64,000 nt of DNA. It comes from Carettochelys insculpta. Taxonomy: Eukaryota; Chordata; Testudines; Carettochelyidae. Positions 30,691 to 41,849 of the stretch are shown in pieces. Where the stretch lies: contig NC_134138.1 in assembly GCF_033958435.1 (NCBI RefSeq), forward strand, positions 268,871,798 through 268,935,797, written 5' to 3'. How positions within the stretch are numbered: the first letter of the stretch is position 1; every line of letters begins with the position of its first letter. Both the position numbers and the translations under genes were made by a program. The notes beneath the pieces are model-generated. The model saw only the letters and a program-made list of their open reading frames with translations. It was not told where the DNA came from and ran no database searches.

Positions 30691-31373
30691 GTGGCACGTG
30701 GCCCTGGGGGACATCAGGACACCAGCAGCTGCTGTGCTTTCTCTGCCTTTGTTACTCTCTGGAGAGAGAGAGCAGGTAAAATCACCACTCCCTGTGGAAA
30801 ATGATGCCAGCATCAGGGCCAGTGCCCTGTATGCCGAGATTTATGCAGCTGATTTATGCAGCCTAATTGTTTCCCTCTCTACTAGCAGGCCATACTTGCC
30901 ATGGCTCGAGTTGAGAGTGGAACAGGGCACAAGCAGTCCAAAATTGGTGTTAACAAGCACATCTTCTTTGACACCGTGGAGGAGCAAGGCAAGGTGTGTG
31001 TTCTGGAGCCTGTTTTCCTTCCCTTCCTCTTATGCTGACCATGGTTCCTCAGTTGTGGCTGTTGTGGCCTGAGGGGACCCCCTCCGCACCAGTGGAATAA
31101 CTGACCCAGAGAAGGAGAAGGAAGAAAACAAGAGGACAAGGGAGGACACGCTCTTTAAAATTCTGCAAGCCGGCATTGCATCAGATTGTCGTCCGAGGGC
31201 TCTAAGGTGCATTTGGAGAACGAACAAGTGAGCTGCTGAAAGGCTCAGGACACCCAGCAGGAAAGGATACATACATCCACACACAGAGATAGACTAGCTG
31301 TGGCGGTTGAATGGTGATGTAACTTGTGTCAGCACAACTTTGTAGTATAGACAAGGCCTCAGACTGTAAGGTC

Positions 31374-31478
31374 TTCAGAGCTTGGATTGACTCATGTGTC
31401 TGTACAGTACCTAGCGTATCGGGGCCATATTTTCGGGAGGGCCTGTAGGTGCTACTGGGGTAGAAATAATAACTAAGG
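31374..31478 (-). repeat. Old amniote interspersed repeat fragment
   Basis: GTCTGTACAGTACCTAGCGTATCGGGGCC followed by GGTGCTACTGGGGTAGAAATAATAA is the reverse of the repeat type at 3453. It adjoins the right end of the old transposon. Confidence 0.45.
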
Positions 31479-33629
31479 GATGGAGGCCTATCTAAATTAA
31501 CCAACGCTGCTCAAATTTCAAGCACGTGCATGGAGGGAACTGCTGAGGCACACAAACTGCAGCTCAAGATTTGTTTTTTCAGCCTTCTTTACTGAATCGT
31601 TTGACTGACAAATACATTTTGGGAAGGACTGAGAGGTTCAGTGAATTAAAAAAAAATAAAATGAAAGGAAATATTGATCACATTATCTGTGCAGTTCTAC
31701 AAATTAATCAGTGTAAAAAAACCGAAGGGAATTTTCCTGCTCAGAATATGTTTGTGCCAAGGTTCTTGCTGGTCATGCAAAAAAATCTGACACACAGGTC
31801 ATTTGTTCATTATGTTCTTTGTGATTCAGAACTAGAAGGAGCAGGCTATATGTAGGGAAATGTGGTGGTCATTCACACATGCTTATGGCCCTTTCTGTTA
31901 GTGAGACCAATACATGTTCAGAAGAGAATTCTTCCTTTGCAGAATGAATGCTTTTGCTATTTATTGTTTAAAGCACTAAAAGTTTCAGAATGTGGAAGGG
32001 GGTAAGGGGTGGAAACCCTGGCAGCACAAATTGCTACATTGCTTTGCAGCCCTCCAAAGAAACAGTCCAGCACTGGGTGTACATTCCATTCACACGCTAA
32101 ATGGATCATCAGGCAGGAATGACTTCAAAGGAATGTCTGCATCATGCTTCTGACATTTTGTTGCAATTCAAACAGGGAAAGTGTGCCGGGGAGGGGGAGG
32201 GGGGAAGAGCTAAAAATTATGGATAAGCAGTTTGCCAGGATCGTACATTCGGTCTTAGCTGTCAGATATGGAGGAAGGTTTCTGCTTGGCATCAGTGTCT
32301 GGGACTTCAGCTATTCCCTTTCCAAGCCACACATCTGAGAAACCTCAGAGAGCTGACAAGCGGAAGAAACAGAAGGCAGAGGAAATTGTAATGTTCAGTG
32401 AGATGTTACAGTGCAGGTTAGAGCCTGGGGGTAGACTAAGAAAAGTGGAATGTTATCACTAAAATCTGGCTCCTTCCAAAAACACAGACCATCGTGGAAG
32501 CCCTGAGTTTTGTCTGCTAGGTTCAGACATTCCACCATATGCTTCTGATTTTGTTTTTAATACCTACAGTGCATCCGGAGACAATTCATGGCAACTGTAG
32601 CAATTGTAACACTATATAAACCACAGGGTTTGATGACAACCGATATGAAGTGTGATTGGGAAAAATAACGTCTCCTGGTAATAATAATATTTCCTGTTCG
32701 GATTGGTCTCACGATAATAGGCCCGCTCCTGTGGCGTTCACGGAGTCCTAGACAGGGCTGTGGTGTTGCATTACAGCTGCAGTCAAGTTAGACATTCATG
32801 GGAATGAGAGGGATTGAAGGGTCTATGCAAACACACCGGGAACATGTGAGTAATAATCTATTGCTCCACACTGAGTGCAGCCTCTTCCAGTGAGTCAGGA
32901 AGCACCCAGCTCAACTAAAAAGTAAACTTTCCACTATGCTAGGCAGAGAGCAGTTAAGTGGTGCTGCCTCACCCCGTCCCACCCTAGGCTGGGTTGGTTT
33001 TATGAGCTTGGCAGCCTGATTCCAGGAGGTCAGAAATAGACTGGAGCAGGAAGTGCCTCAGAGAGCTTTCCATTCACAAGGGCGGGAGGAGGAAGAAGGA
33101 GGACAGCAGGAGCGGCAGCAGCAGCAGGTCACACTCAAGTGGAGCCAGGGGCGGGAAGACTGCCCTGATGACTTGAGTTGCAGATAGGTCACTCCATCCT
33201 GTTCCAAGAAGGAGCACGTTGGAATTCTGTGATAGCTCAGCTAGCTGTTGTGCTCGCCCGCTCTGCGGTCTTATTCGTAGGTAGGAGCAGAGGGTTGGCT
33301 GCCTTGAGATGCCTCCTCCAATGCAAGGGTGCATCTCTGCATTTCCCCGTTGCATTCTCCTGATTATGGCAGTGCCATCAGAATCATACAGGGCTTATCA
33401 CAGAGAGTAGGATCAGCTTTGGAGGCCCGAAATGCTTTCATTTACCTACCGAAACAAAGCTTCAGAGGTGATGCAAACCACAGGATAGAAGGCTCAGGGC
33501 TGGTAATCAGGACCAGGGGTCTAGTCCCAGTTCAGTACTACTTTCGCTCAAGGCTGATGACCTTATTCAGACCTGCTGTATGGCAGGCAGTTGTAATTGC
33601 ATTGATTTCCTGCCTCTGAATCTGAATTT
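31479..33629. other. Single-copy-looking DNA with a GC/GGA-rich patch
   Basis: No repeats are recognised. At 33075-33170 a purine-rich, CpG-containing patch (GGGCGGGAGGAGGAAG, GCGGCAGCAGCAGCAG) is followed by possible splice-donor-like CAGGTCACA. Short frames are not conserved-looking. A tRNA-like TCTAGTCCC box near 33518 was too weak to call. Confidence 0.35.
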
Positions 33630-33631
33630 TA

Positions 33632-33970
33632 TATTGTGCTTTATTTCACTTGTACCCCATTAAGATCTGCTGCATGATAGCCTTCTCCCCAAGACCCTGA
33701 TGTAAAGCTGGCCATGTCTCTCAGGATGCTACCATTGGTCATCTTCCTAGTCCATCCCTCTGGAAGTGCAGCATTGTCCCTGACTTCAGCAAGATCAAGG
33801 GGAAGTCAGAAGTGAAACATGAACCTCTTGATTCCTTGTTCAGGAACTTACATTTCATGTTTTCATGTGAAGAGTCTCATGGCTGGCTTTATATGTGGGT
33901 CTTGGGGAGATGGCTATCAAGCACCCTTGCAGAAGACCTTAATGAGGTACAAGTGAAATAAAGCACAATA
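33632..33970. mobile_element. Palindromic Tc1/mariner-like MITE, 339 bp
   Basis: The ends TATTGTGCTTTATTTCACTTGTACC and (reverse complement) TATTGTGCTTTATTTCACTTGTACC agree over the first 25 bp. Inverted similarity continues for about 90-100 bp (blocks GATAGCC, CTCCCCAAGACCC, AAAGC(T/C)GGCCATG). TA lies on both flanks (33630-33631 and 33971-33972). No transposase frame. Confidence 0.75.
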
Positions 33971-33972
33971 TA

Positions 33973-35350
33973 CAAGTGCTAAATTGAACAGCTGAAGCTC
34001 ATTTGCTTAGGCTAGGTTTGAGTCCTGAAACAGATGGTTGGTAAAAGACAGAATTGAGTCCTGTAGCTGATCCGTGCTCAGGATTGTTTGCTAATAGAAA
34101 ACACAAAGCACCAAGGAAGATGAGAAACCACAACATCCCAAGGAAATGACTTTGAAGGCTGAGCAATGTCACCCAGAGGCTGCAACAAGACTGGTGTCCG
34201 CCCTCCACTGACATTCCACAGAAGAGGAAGTTACACAACTGTGAAAAGTTTACAAACATGAGTAAAGCCACGTGGAATCTGGGTGTCCTACAGTATGACT
34301 AAAGTCATGCCTTTCAGATGAAACCAGTCATGACATAGACTAGGGGGATTTGTTTTGTTTTGTTTTTCAAATTCTGCTAGCCCAGGATGGCCAACCAGTT
34401 AGGGATGGACTAGGAAGATGACCCTATCCATGAAGCAAATGGGAGGGCTGCCCCTGGATTTCAATGGTCTTTGGAGCTTGCCCTTGGTCACAGGGCACTT
34501 CTTTTATAACTCAGTGTACATTTATGTTGGTAGATAAATAATAAGAACACAGTGTACATTTATGTTGGTAGCTAAATAATAACCAAGAGGGAACCTTGAG
34601 AAGAACTATGGCAGCATGCCTGACCAATGCACTGCATCTGGCAGAAAGGAACTGGGAGACAGACTTGCCTTGCAGCAAGGGCAAAGGGGAAGTTTGTCCC
34701 TGGTGAAAGCAGGCAGCAGCAGGGAACAGACATTCCAGGAGCAGAGGGAAAGGCCAGCCCCAAAGCACAGCAAGGGGCTCTGCAACAGCAGATGGCTCCT
34801 GGATGCAAAGGTCCATGGACCTGGCCCTGAGCTCTCCGTCTATTTTACTCACATAACATTAGACGAAATGAAGCAGCGCATGCTTGCTGAAGATGAAACT
34901 CTTCATTCCACAAGTGTTTTATGAGGTCCACAGCCAGCTAGACTCCTGGAGCTTTTGCTTATAACTGCCCACGGTTGGGTGCAGCTCCACCAGTGATATC
35001 AACTATAGGAGTGCCAGTGCAGGCAAGGCACCAGGATTTTCAGTGCCGCATCATCTGGCTATGATCAGAACAGGTCTAGACAGCCCGGTGGTAACAATGC
35101 CAGTATGTTGCCTGCCCTACTCCTGCTAGTGGCAGTGCAATAATGAGAAGTGTTTAGAAACAGCTGAGGGGAGCCAAGCACAGGAGCCAGGGCTGATGTT
35201 GCATCTGCTCATAGTGATTTCAGGAAGACCATGAGGCAATCCAGCACTGCAAACAAGGAGAACTGAGACACCTCTAACCACGCACATTCAGCTGGTGTAT
35301 TGAAGACAAGCTGGCGGAGGACACTTCCGAGGATAGTTTGGCCACACCGC
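33973..35350. other. No gene recognised; one 38-bp tandem duplication
   Basis: At 34513-34588 a 38-bp unit starting AGTGTACATTTATGTTGGTAG is present twice with few differences. At 34402-34425, AGGGATGGACTAGGAAGATGACC is an inverted copy of 33740-33762. Otherwise the sequence is unrecognised. Confidence 0.45.
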
Positions 35351-35578
35351 AGCTGGGTAGACCGGCTTGTGCTAGCGTCACTCAAGCTAGAGCGCCAAAA
35401 GCAATAGCAGCGTGGATGTTGTGGTATGGATGGTCGCTCAGGCTAGTTACCTGAACTCAGGGGTCAGTGAGGCTTGGATTTGGGTGGCTAGGCTCAGTTG
35501 CCATCCATCCTGCAATGACCACGCTGCTACTTTTAGTGGGCTAACTACAACAAAGCTGTCTGTGAGGCAGCGTCGAGA
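35351..35578. repeat. MITE with inner inverted repeats
   Basis: GTAGACCGGCTTGTGCTAGCG, CAAGCTAGAGCGCCAAAAGC and AGCAGCGTGG on the left mirror CCACGCTGCTACTTTTAGTGGGCTAACTAC on the right. The central CAGGCTAGTTACCTGAACTCAGG adds another palindrome. It matches a turtle MITE type I recall. Target duplication unclear. Confidence 0.5.
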
Positions 35579-35843
35579 TACCCATAGAGTGTTTAAGTCA
35601 CAGCCACGGAGATCTCAACCACTTGTAGGTGTCAGGTAAATCTGTAGCTACTCCAAAATCAGATATCTTTTTGGTAATGTGAGTGATGCTCTTTTTTCTC
35701 TCTATCACCTTCCTCTCAGGATCTCCGCTGTGAGGAAAAACTGCATCAATTAGAGCCAGAGCAGGGAAATCTGACAGTGCGGCAAGTGAACTAATATTTT
35801 CATGGCCATGTAAGCAAGCAAAATGTGCTGCTCCTCAGGGCTA

Positions 35844-35935
35844 GATTATGATCTTAATTATATTGGCATAAACCCGGAGGAATTCCATGTAAATTACTAT
35901 GTATTTACACCAGTGTAAATGAGATCATAATCGAG
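35844..35935. repeat. Short palindromic interspersed repeat
   Basis: GATTATGATCTTAATTATATTGGC on the left is the imperfect inverse of CCAGTGTAAATGAGATCATAATC on the right, around an AACCCGGAGGAATTCC core. It resembles a hairpin repeat known across amniotes. Name not assigned. Confidence 0.55.
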
Positions 35936-36751
35936 CACCTCGGTGTTTTATGTTTGTAAGCCACTGGGCACGTCTGGCACTAAATCATGATCTCTCACGT
36001 TGCCTTGCATTTTTGGGGAATTAAGTCATCTGTCATTAGGTGGAAAACTCGTTTTTTCCAGCATTGCAAGCGGTCCCCCGTGGCAGCTGGAGGTTTCGGC
36101 CCAAGAGGCTTGATTTTAGTCAGGGTCCAAAAATCTGACTATTCGTACCACAAAAAGCAGAGTTTATAGAGGCATAATCTAGCTATGTAACAAACTGATC
36201 AATATCCAAATAGTTTCTGTTTTTCACACTACTTCTTTGTGAGCACTTGAGTAAGATTCAGAGTGATACCAAACGAGCTACTGAGTGATGCAAGAGAGTC
36301 TGATCTCCGGTTGACTCACGGGAGTTGGATGTCAGTCAGGGAACACCAAGCTGGAGTTTCAAACTCAAAATTAGCAAGCAGAGACTGGCTGCTCAAGTAA
36401 CCTGATCATTGGGAGCATTTAGAGTCCATGTGCTAAGATCCAAATGGAGAGACGTGGGAAATCTAACACTGGGCTAGAATTTTAGCTGCTGTACCCAGCA
36501 AAGATATTTAAAGAGAACGTTTTAAAATTAAATGCAGCTAAAATAGCCCCTGCAACCACAGCAAAAGGTTAACAGTTCTATTAATGGCGGGGCTTGGAGA
36601 TAGGAGGCTGTTTTCATTGAAGCCAGTCTGCTGCATGCTGAGAGGGATTCACCCTACGGAGTCCAGATGGTGTTGCAACCATTGCCTTCCACTGAGCTCT
36701 TCTACCAGCTTTAAATGGTCTTTAAGTGGTTTTGGCTCAGGCCTTTAGGCC
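35936..36751. other. No feature recognised
   Basis: Short frames only and no element ends. It borders the second copy of the old Myb-bearing transposon. Confidence 0.4.
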
Positions 36752-36926
36752 TGGTCTGCACTACAAAGTTAGAATAATGTAAGCCATCTTGTGTCAACCC
36801 AGTTCCACATGTGTCCACGTTTATATTTGTCACCCACTATGTAAGTGCCCCCTTACAGCAATGCAATAATACCATCTCCCTGAGGTTCACTGAGCCACAG
36901 TCAACGGTATCTCCATCACAGATAGG

Positions 36927-37455
36927 GAAGTGTTAGTATACCAGGCATTGGTCAGACCTCACTTGGAATACTGCATGCAACTCTGGTCTCCTGTGTTTAA
37001 GACAGATGAATTCAAACTGGAACAGGTCCAGAGAAGGGCTGTGAGGATGATCTGAGGAATGGAGAACCCACCCCATGAGACAAGACTCAGAGAGCTTGGC
37101 TTGTGTAGCCTCACCCAACAAAGGCTCAAGGGGAGTTATGACTTCTCTCTGTAAATACATTGGAGAAATGTATTTATACACCAGGGAAGAGGAGCAGCTA
37201 CTTAAGCGCATATGTTGACACAAGAACAAATGGATATAAACTGGCCAAGGACAAGTTTAGGCTTGCAATTAGAGAAAAATTTCTAACCATCAGAGGTGTG
37301 AAGTTCTGGAACTGCCTTCCAAGCATGTGGAAGCATTTCCCCCTCAAACTACATACTAGAGGTTTTCAAAGTGTGGATGAGCTCTCCTAGAGGTGTTTGG
37401 ATGAGGGAGTGGTTGATCCAGGCAGCCCAGGTCATCCCCATGCAGTAGGATACAG
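36927..37455 (+). mobile_element. CR1-like LINE 3' fragment
   Basis: It has the standard order: CACTTGGAATACTGCATGCAACTCTGG, GTCCAGAGAAGGGCTG, CTCAGAGAGCTTGGC, then GGCTTGCAATTAGAGAAAAATTTC and TTCTGGAACTGCCTTCC. This is the C-terminal ORF2 and 3' UTR of a CR1 subfamily different from the 55.8-kb copy. Frames are broken. Confidence 0.75.
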
Positions 37456-37508
37456 GAATAAAGTGCTACACCTCCGACTCATTGATTAAGTACACTGAAA
37501 TTTAGGTA

Positions 37509-37836
37509 CAGGATGAACCTCTCTAGTCTGGCACCCTTGGGACATGACCAGTGCAAAACGAGAGGATCTGATGAACCATGGAAGGTCAATATTGTCTAGT
37601 AGCATTATAAAGGCTTCCACTGCTTCCTGAACTTTTAGAAGACATTTAGGGGTAAATTACAGCCAAAAATACAGCACACAACACCGAGAGGTAAGAGCAA
37701 TGGCTGTAAACAAACTTTATAGGATCACAGGAAACTTCTTCATGCCCATAATAAGTGGTCATCCAGCTAACTAAAATAATGCCAGATTACTGATATTGCC
37801 GAATGAGAATGTGCCAGACTAGAGAGGTTCAACCTG
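37509..37836. mobile_element. Tc1/mariner-like MITE, complete, 328 bp
   Basis: Ends CAGGATGAACCTCTCTAGTCTGGCA and (reverse complement) CAGGTTGAACCTCTCTAGTCTGGCA are flanked by TA on both sides. The body is colinear with 4644-4920 and, in reverse, 45528-45811. No coding capacity. Confidence 0.85.
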
Positions 37837-37964
37837 TACCACTAACTATCGGCAAATCCAGAAGTTAGACCTCTATCATCAATAGTATTAAGGCGCCTGG
37901 CCCCCCAGATATAAAAGTCAAGCTACATCTGTGCTCTCAGAGGGACCAGTGGAGGCAAAAATCC

Positions 37965-38455
37965 TAACTGGCTTCAAGTTGAGCTTAAGGAGAGGATGGT
38001 ATGATGAGATTGCCAGCAGGGCGCCTGGCCCACCTACAACTGCTATTAGTGAATGTTTCCAGTGGTCAGAGATGGGACTCTAGAAGGGGAGGCTCTGAGT
38101 TACTACAGAGAACTCTTTCCCACATTTCTGGCTGGTGGATGTTGCAGACATGCTCGGGTCCAGCTGGCCACTGTATTTGGGGTCAGGAAAGAATTTTTAC
38201 CCAGGCCAGAGTGGGAAAGATACTTTATTTTTCACCATCCTCTTGAACATGAGACATGGGTTGCTTGCTGGTTTAATTTAGAATAAAAGGTGCATTCTCT
38301 GTAACTTAAATCAAGTTTTGAGGACTTTGAGCCAGATATTCTGGGCCTATTACAGGAATGTGTACGGATGAGGTTCTGTGGCCTATGATGTGCAGCAGTT
38401 AGACTAGATGATCGTAATGATCCCTTCTAGCCTTAAAGTCTGTGTGTCTATGTAC
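37965..38455 (+). mobile_element. CR1 3' end of another subfamily
   Basis: GAGAGGATGGTATGATGAGATTGCC, AAAGAATTTTTACCCAGGCCAGAG and the terminal AGACTAGATGATCGTAATGATCCCTTCTAGCC give the 3' UTR of a distinct CR1 subfamily. It follows the mariner-like MITE after about 130 bp. Confidence 0.72.
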
Positions 38456-38879
38456 TGAAGATGACACAAAATAAATGTAAACACTGTGCACTTAGGTTGA
38501 CCCTAGTGGTCTTCCATCAGGTGTCCCCAAGGCTTGACGCTGACCACTCTGGTCACAGTTGTGAACTCCACTTCACAAGGCTCATGGACACCAGAAGGTC
38601 TTTCTTTCCGTTAAAGCACCACAATTTTTTTAAATGCTTTTGCCTGATTGTCCAGCTTGGCAAGCACGCCCAGAAGCTCTCCATTTTGGCATGCAACTAT
38701 CCAGTTGACCGTGCAAGCTTAAAGCTCCAGACACGAGCTGATCTGAAATAGACAGTCTTGGAGTAGATACTATCACTCCTGGGCTTGCAGTGAGATGAGG
38801 CTGTGCACACACAGCTATACAATAGCCACAGAAATGGGGGCATCTAAAAGCAGAGATCATGGTGGCACGGAGCACAGCA

Positions 38880-39130
38880 GGGACCAGTAGCAGTGCCATG
38901 TGAAAGCAAAGGAATTGTGTGAGGCCTATCAGAAGACCAGAGAGACCAGCAGTTGATCTGGTGCTGAGCCATAGACCGGATGCTTTTACAAAAGCTGCTT
39001 GCCATGTCTCCCTAATGCTCTCTATCATAGATACTTGTGAAGAGCTACAGGCTCCTGGACTGGTCAGTGAGAATGAGGAGTTGGTGGAGAAGGAAGAGAA
39101 GAAGACTGGGAGACACTCAGCTGGGGGCTC
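38880..39130 (+). pseudogene. Decayed Myb/SANT-like gene, second copy
   Basis: The frame HVKAKELCEAYQKTRETSS, stop, SGAEP, stop, then CFYKSCLPCL matches the Myb/SANT-like core of Harbinger accessory proteins. A VEKEEKKTG acidic/basic tail follows. Two stops lie within the domain, so it cannot be functional. See the first copy at 29430. Confidence 0.65.
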
Positions 39131-39396
39131 CAGCTATGTTTGAGACTCCACTGCAGTCAGCTTAGCCTCATCAGCTGAGAACAGCAAGCCCTAAGGTAGG
39201 GTGCTAACATACAATTAGGTGTGGAGGGGGAGAGAGACATGGAGAGCAGTTTATGCACCCAGGTGTGTCCCTTGAATGGTCCTGAGAGATCATGATGAAA
39301 CTCTCACACAGGTGCTCTGCAATCCTCCCCTGGAGGTCTCTAGGGATGGCAGTGTTCATGGTAGGTCACATTCCCCCACGCAATTCAGCAATCTTA

Positions 39397-40078
39397 GGCT
39401 ACGTCTACACGTGCAGCCAACATCGAAATAGTCTATTTCGATGAATAACGTCTACACGTCCTCCAGGGCTGGCAACGTCGATGTTCAACTTCGACATTGC
39501 TCAGCCCAACATCGAAATAGGCGCAGCGAGGGAACGTCTACACGTCAAAGTAGCACACATCGAAATAGGGATGCCAGGCACAGCTGCAGACAGGGTCACA
39601 GGGCGGACTCAACAGCCAGCCGCTCCCTTAAAGGGCCCCTCCCAGACACAGTTGCACTAAACAACACAAGATACACAGAGCTGACAACTGGTTGCAGACC
39701 CTGTGCCTGCAGCATAGATCCCCAGCTGCCGCAGAAGCAGCCAGAAGCCCTGGGCTAAGGGCTGCTGCCCACGGTGACCATAGAGCCCCGCAGGGGCTGG
39801 AGAGAGAGCATCTCTCAACCCCCCAGCTGATGGCCGCCATGGAGGCCCCAGCAATTTCGACGTTGCGGGACGCGGATCGTCTACACGGTCCCTACTTCGA
39901 CGTTGAACGTCGAAGTAGGGCGCTATTCCTATCTCCTCATGAGGTTAGCGACTTCGACGTCTCGCCGCCTAACGTCAAAGTTAACTTTGAAATAGCGCCC
40001 GACGCGTATAGACGCGAAGGGCGCTATTTCGAAGTTGGTGCCGCTACTTCAAAGTAGCGTGCACGTGTAGACGCAGCT
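39397..40078 (+). mobile_element. Non-autonomous Harbinger derivative (family A), 682 bp
   Basis: The left end GGCTACGTCTACACGTGCAG and the right end (reverse complement AGCTGCGTCTACACGTGCACG) are flanked by TTA and ATA, a one-mismatch 3-bp duplication. It is colinear with the copy at 3768-4480 and matches the autonomous element for about 250-300 bp at each end. The retained transposase start is mutated from ATG to ATA at 39714. It lies only 3 bp from the CR1 at 40082. Confidence 0.9.
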
Positions 40079-40081
40079 ATA

Positions 40082-40890
40082 GAATCATAGAACACTAGGA
40101 CTGGAAGGGACCTCGAGAGGCCATCGAGTCCAGCCCCCTGCCCCAATGACAGGACCAAGTACTATCCAAACCATCCCTGATAGACATCTATCTAACCTGT
40201 TCTTAAATATCTCCAGCGATGGAGATTCCACAACCTCCCTTGGCAATTTATGCCACTGTTTGACCGCCCTGACAGCTAGGAACTTTTTCCTAATGTCCAA
40301 CCTAAACCTCCCTTGCTGCAGTTTAAGTCTATTGCCTCTTGTTCTAGCCTCAGAGGCCAAAAAGAAAACATTTTTTCCTTCCTCCTTATGACTCCCTTTT
40401 AGATACCTGAAGACCACTATCATGTCTCCCCTCAATCTTCTCTTTTCCAAACTAAACAAGCCCAATTCTTTCAACTTTTTTTCATAGGTCACTTTCTCTA
40501 GACCTTTAATCATTCTTGTCACTCTTCTCTGGATCCTCTCTAGTTTCTCCACATCCTTCCTGAACTGCGGTGCCCAGAACTGGACACAATACTCCAGCTG
40601 AGGCCTAACCAGTGCAGAGTAGAGCGGGAGAATGACTTCTCGTGTCTTGTTCACAACACACCTGTTAATGCATCCCAGAATCATGTGTGCCTTTTTTGCA
40701 ACAGCATCATACTATTGACTCATATTTAACTTGTGGTCCACTATAATCCCTAGATTCCTTTCTGCTGTAGTCATTCCTAGACAGTCTCTCCCCATTCTGT
40801 ATGTGTGACACTGATTGTTCCTTCCTAAGGGAGCACTTTGCATTTGTCCTTATTAAACTTCATCCTGTTTACCTCAGACCATTTCTACAA
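40082..40890 (-). mobile_element. CR1 LINE 3' fragment, reverse
   Basis: It opens with the CR1 terminus GAATCATAGAACACTAGGACTGGAAGGGACCTCGAGAGG. On the minus strand, 199 codons are open (40684-40085): [38 protein letters not shown] and FSLEKRRLRGDMI, the C-terminal part of ORF2. Truncated upstream near 40890. Confidence 0.92.
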
Positions 40891-41420
40891 TCGCTTTGGC
40901 AGGCACCACTGTAGCTCACAGGCTAACAGCATATGGTCCTGGAGGTGGGAGGGGCTTCAGTATACCAGTAGTAGGCTCCTGGCCTTGTTACCTTTGGGAG
41001 TGAGACATCAGAAAAAATCACCCCCATTTGTGGAAAACGGTGCCTGCATTCATTGCCCTGGGCTGACTGGAGCCACCAGAATCCCTTTTCATCCAGGTGT
41101 TCCACTCAAAAACTAGATGCCTGGCAACCCTACTCCCAGGCTGGGCTCAGCCAGAAAAGTAAACCAGAGCTAGCCAAAGGATGAGTAACTCCTCCAGCAT
41201 GGGTTCTTGCAACAAATCTTTTGGTGGCCTCAGAGTTGGCCACCAGCTCTGGCTGATGGCCGCTCTGACAATTTTTCATAAAATTATTAACTTTAGGAAA
41301 AAAACACATAGGCTCACATTTATGTCCAAATCACAGTAATTTCATTGATGTTGGAAGGGATTTTAAAAATTTTTTGAACACTCAGTAATAAAAATAATAT
41401 ACAGTTGTTCTCTATGGCTA

Positions 41421-41842
41421 AGGCTACACTGAGCTGTAGTGCAGGCAGCTTGATGCAAATGAGAGACCTCAAAAATGCAGATGCACACTCACTTGCATAT
41501 TTATGTGGCTACTTTGTATATTCATACAAGCTCACCCTGCCAGCAGACGCTGTGGCCAGCAGAAAACAAGCAGTGTAAACGTGGTTCTGTTGGCAAAAAA
41601 CCCCTTTGTTGGCAGCCCCTTATCCCTGATTTTTTCCAAGCATAAGGGGCTGCTCGCAAATGGAATTTTTCCAGCAGAACCAAGTCCACACCGCTTGTTT
41701 TCTGCCATGGCAGCCTCTGTCAGCAGAGCAAGCTCACATGAATATGGAAATTAGCTATGTGACTATGCACACGAGATTCTCTTTGCATTTTCAAGAATGC
41801 TGTTTGAAGCAAGCTGCCAGCACTACAGCTGAGTGTAGCTCT
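41421..41842. mobile_element. MITE with GGCTACACTGAGCTG ends, about 422 bp
   Basis: AAGGCTACACTGAGCTGTAGTGCAGGCAGCTTG on the left pairs with the reverse complement AGCTACACTCAGCTGTAGTGCTGGCAGCTTG on the right. A second inverted pair (CAGAAAACAAGCAGTGTAAAC against CCACACCGCTTGTTTTCTG, then CAGCCCCTTATCCCTG against CATAAGGGGCTG) lies in the centre. Target triplets do not match. Confidence 0.7.
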
Positions 41843-41849
41843 TGCCTAT

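Larger units (their letters stand above)
28033..31358. mobile_element. Old Harbinger-like transposon with Myb remnant, about 3.3 kb
   Basis: The right end (reverse complement GGCCTTGTCTATACTACAAAG) pairs with a left end TCCCCTTGTC that is followed, after a ~24-bp insertion, by TACAAAGTTAAGTCAACC. TCA flanks both sides. Inside are a decayed Myb/SANT-like frame (plus, about 29.43-29.76 kb) and a second conserved but unidentified frame (minus, about 30.42-30.69 kb), plus a nested hAT at 28125-28303. A second copy lies at 36752-41110. Both are riddled with stops. Confidence 0.65.
36752..41110. mobile_element. Second old Myb-bearing transposon, broken by later insertions
   Basis: It begins AGGCCTGGTCTGCACTACAAAG and continues with ATGTAAGTGCCCCCTTACAGCAATGCAATAATACC, matching 28.3-28.4 kb. 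It resumes after CR1 and mariner-type insertions at 38456 with GGTTGACCCTAGTGGTCTTCC, and resumes again after the Harbinger derivative and CR1 at about 40890 with CTTTGGCAGGCACCACTG, matching 30.66 kb. A GTGGAAAACGGTGCCTGCAT block near 41030 matches 30.80 kb. The right terminal repeat was not found, so that border is approximate. Confidence 0.55.

Noticed and set aside
33496..33560. Possible tRNA-derived SINE or tRNA-like box
   Set aside because: Only a weak TCTAGTCCC match; no A box, stem structure or poly(A) tail was found.
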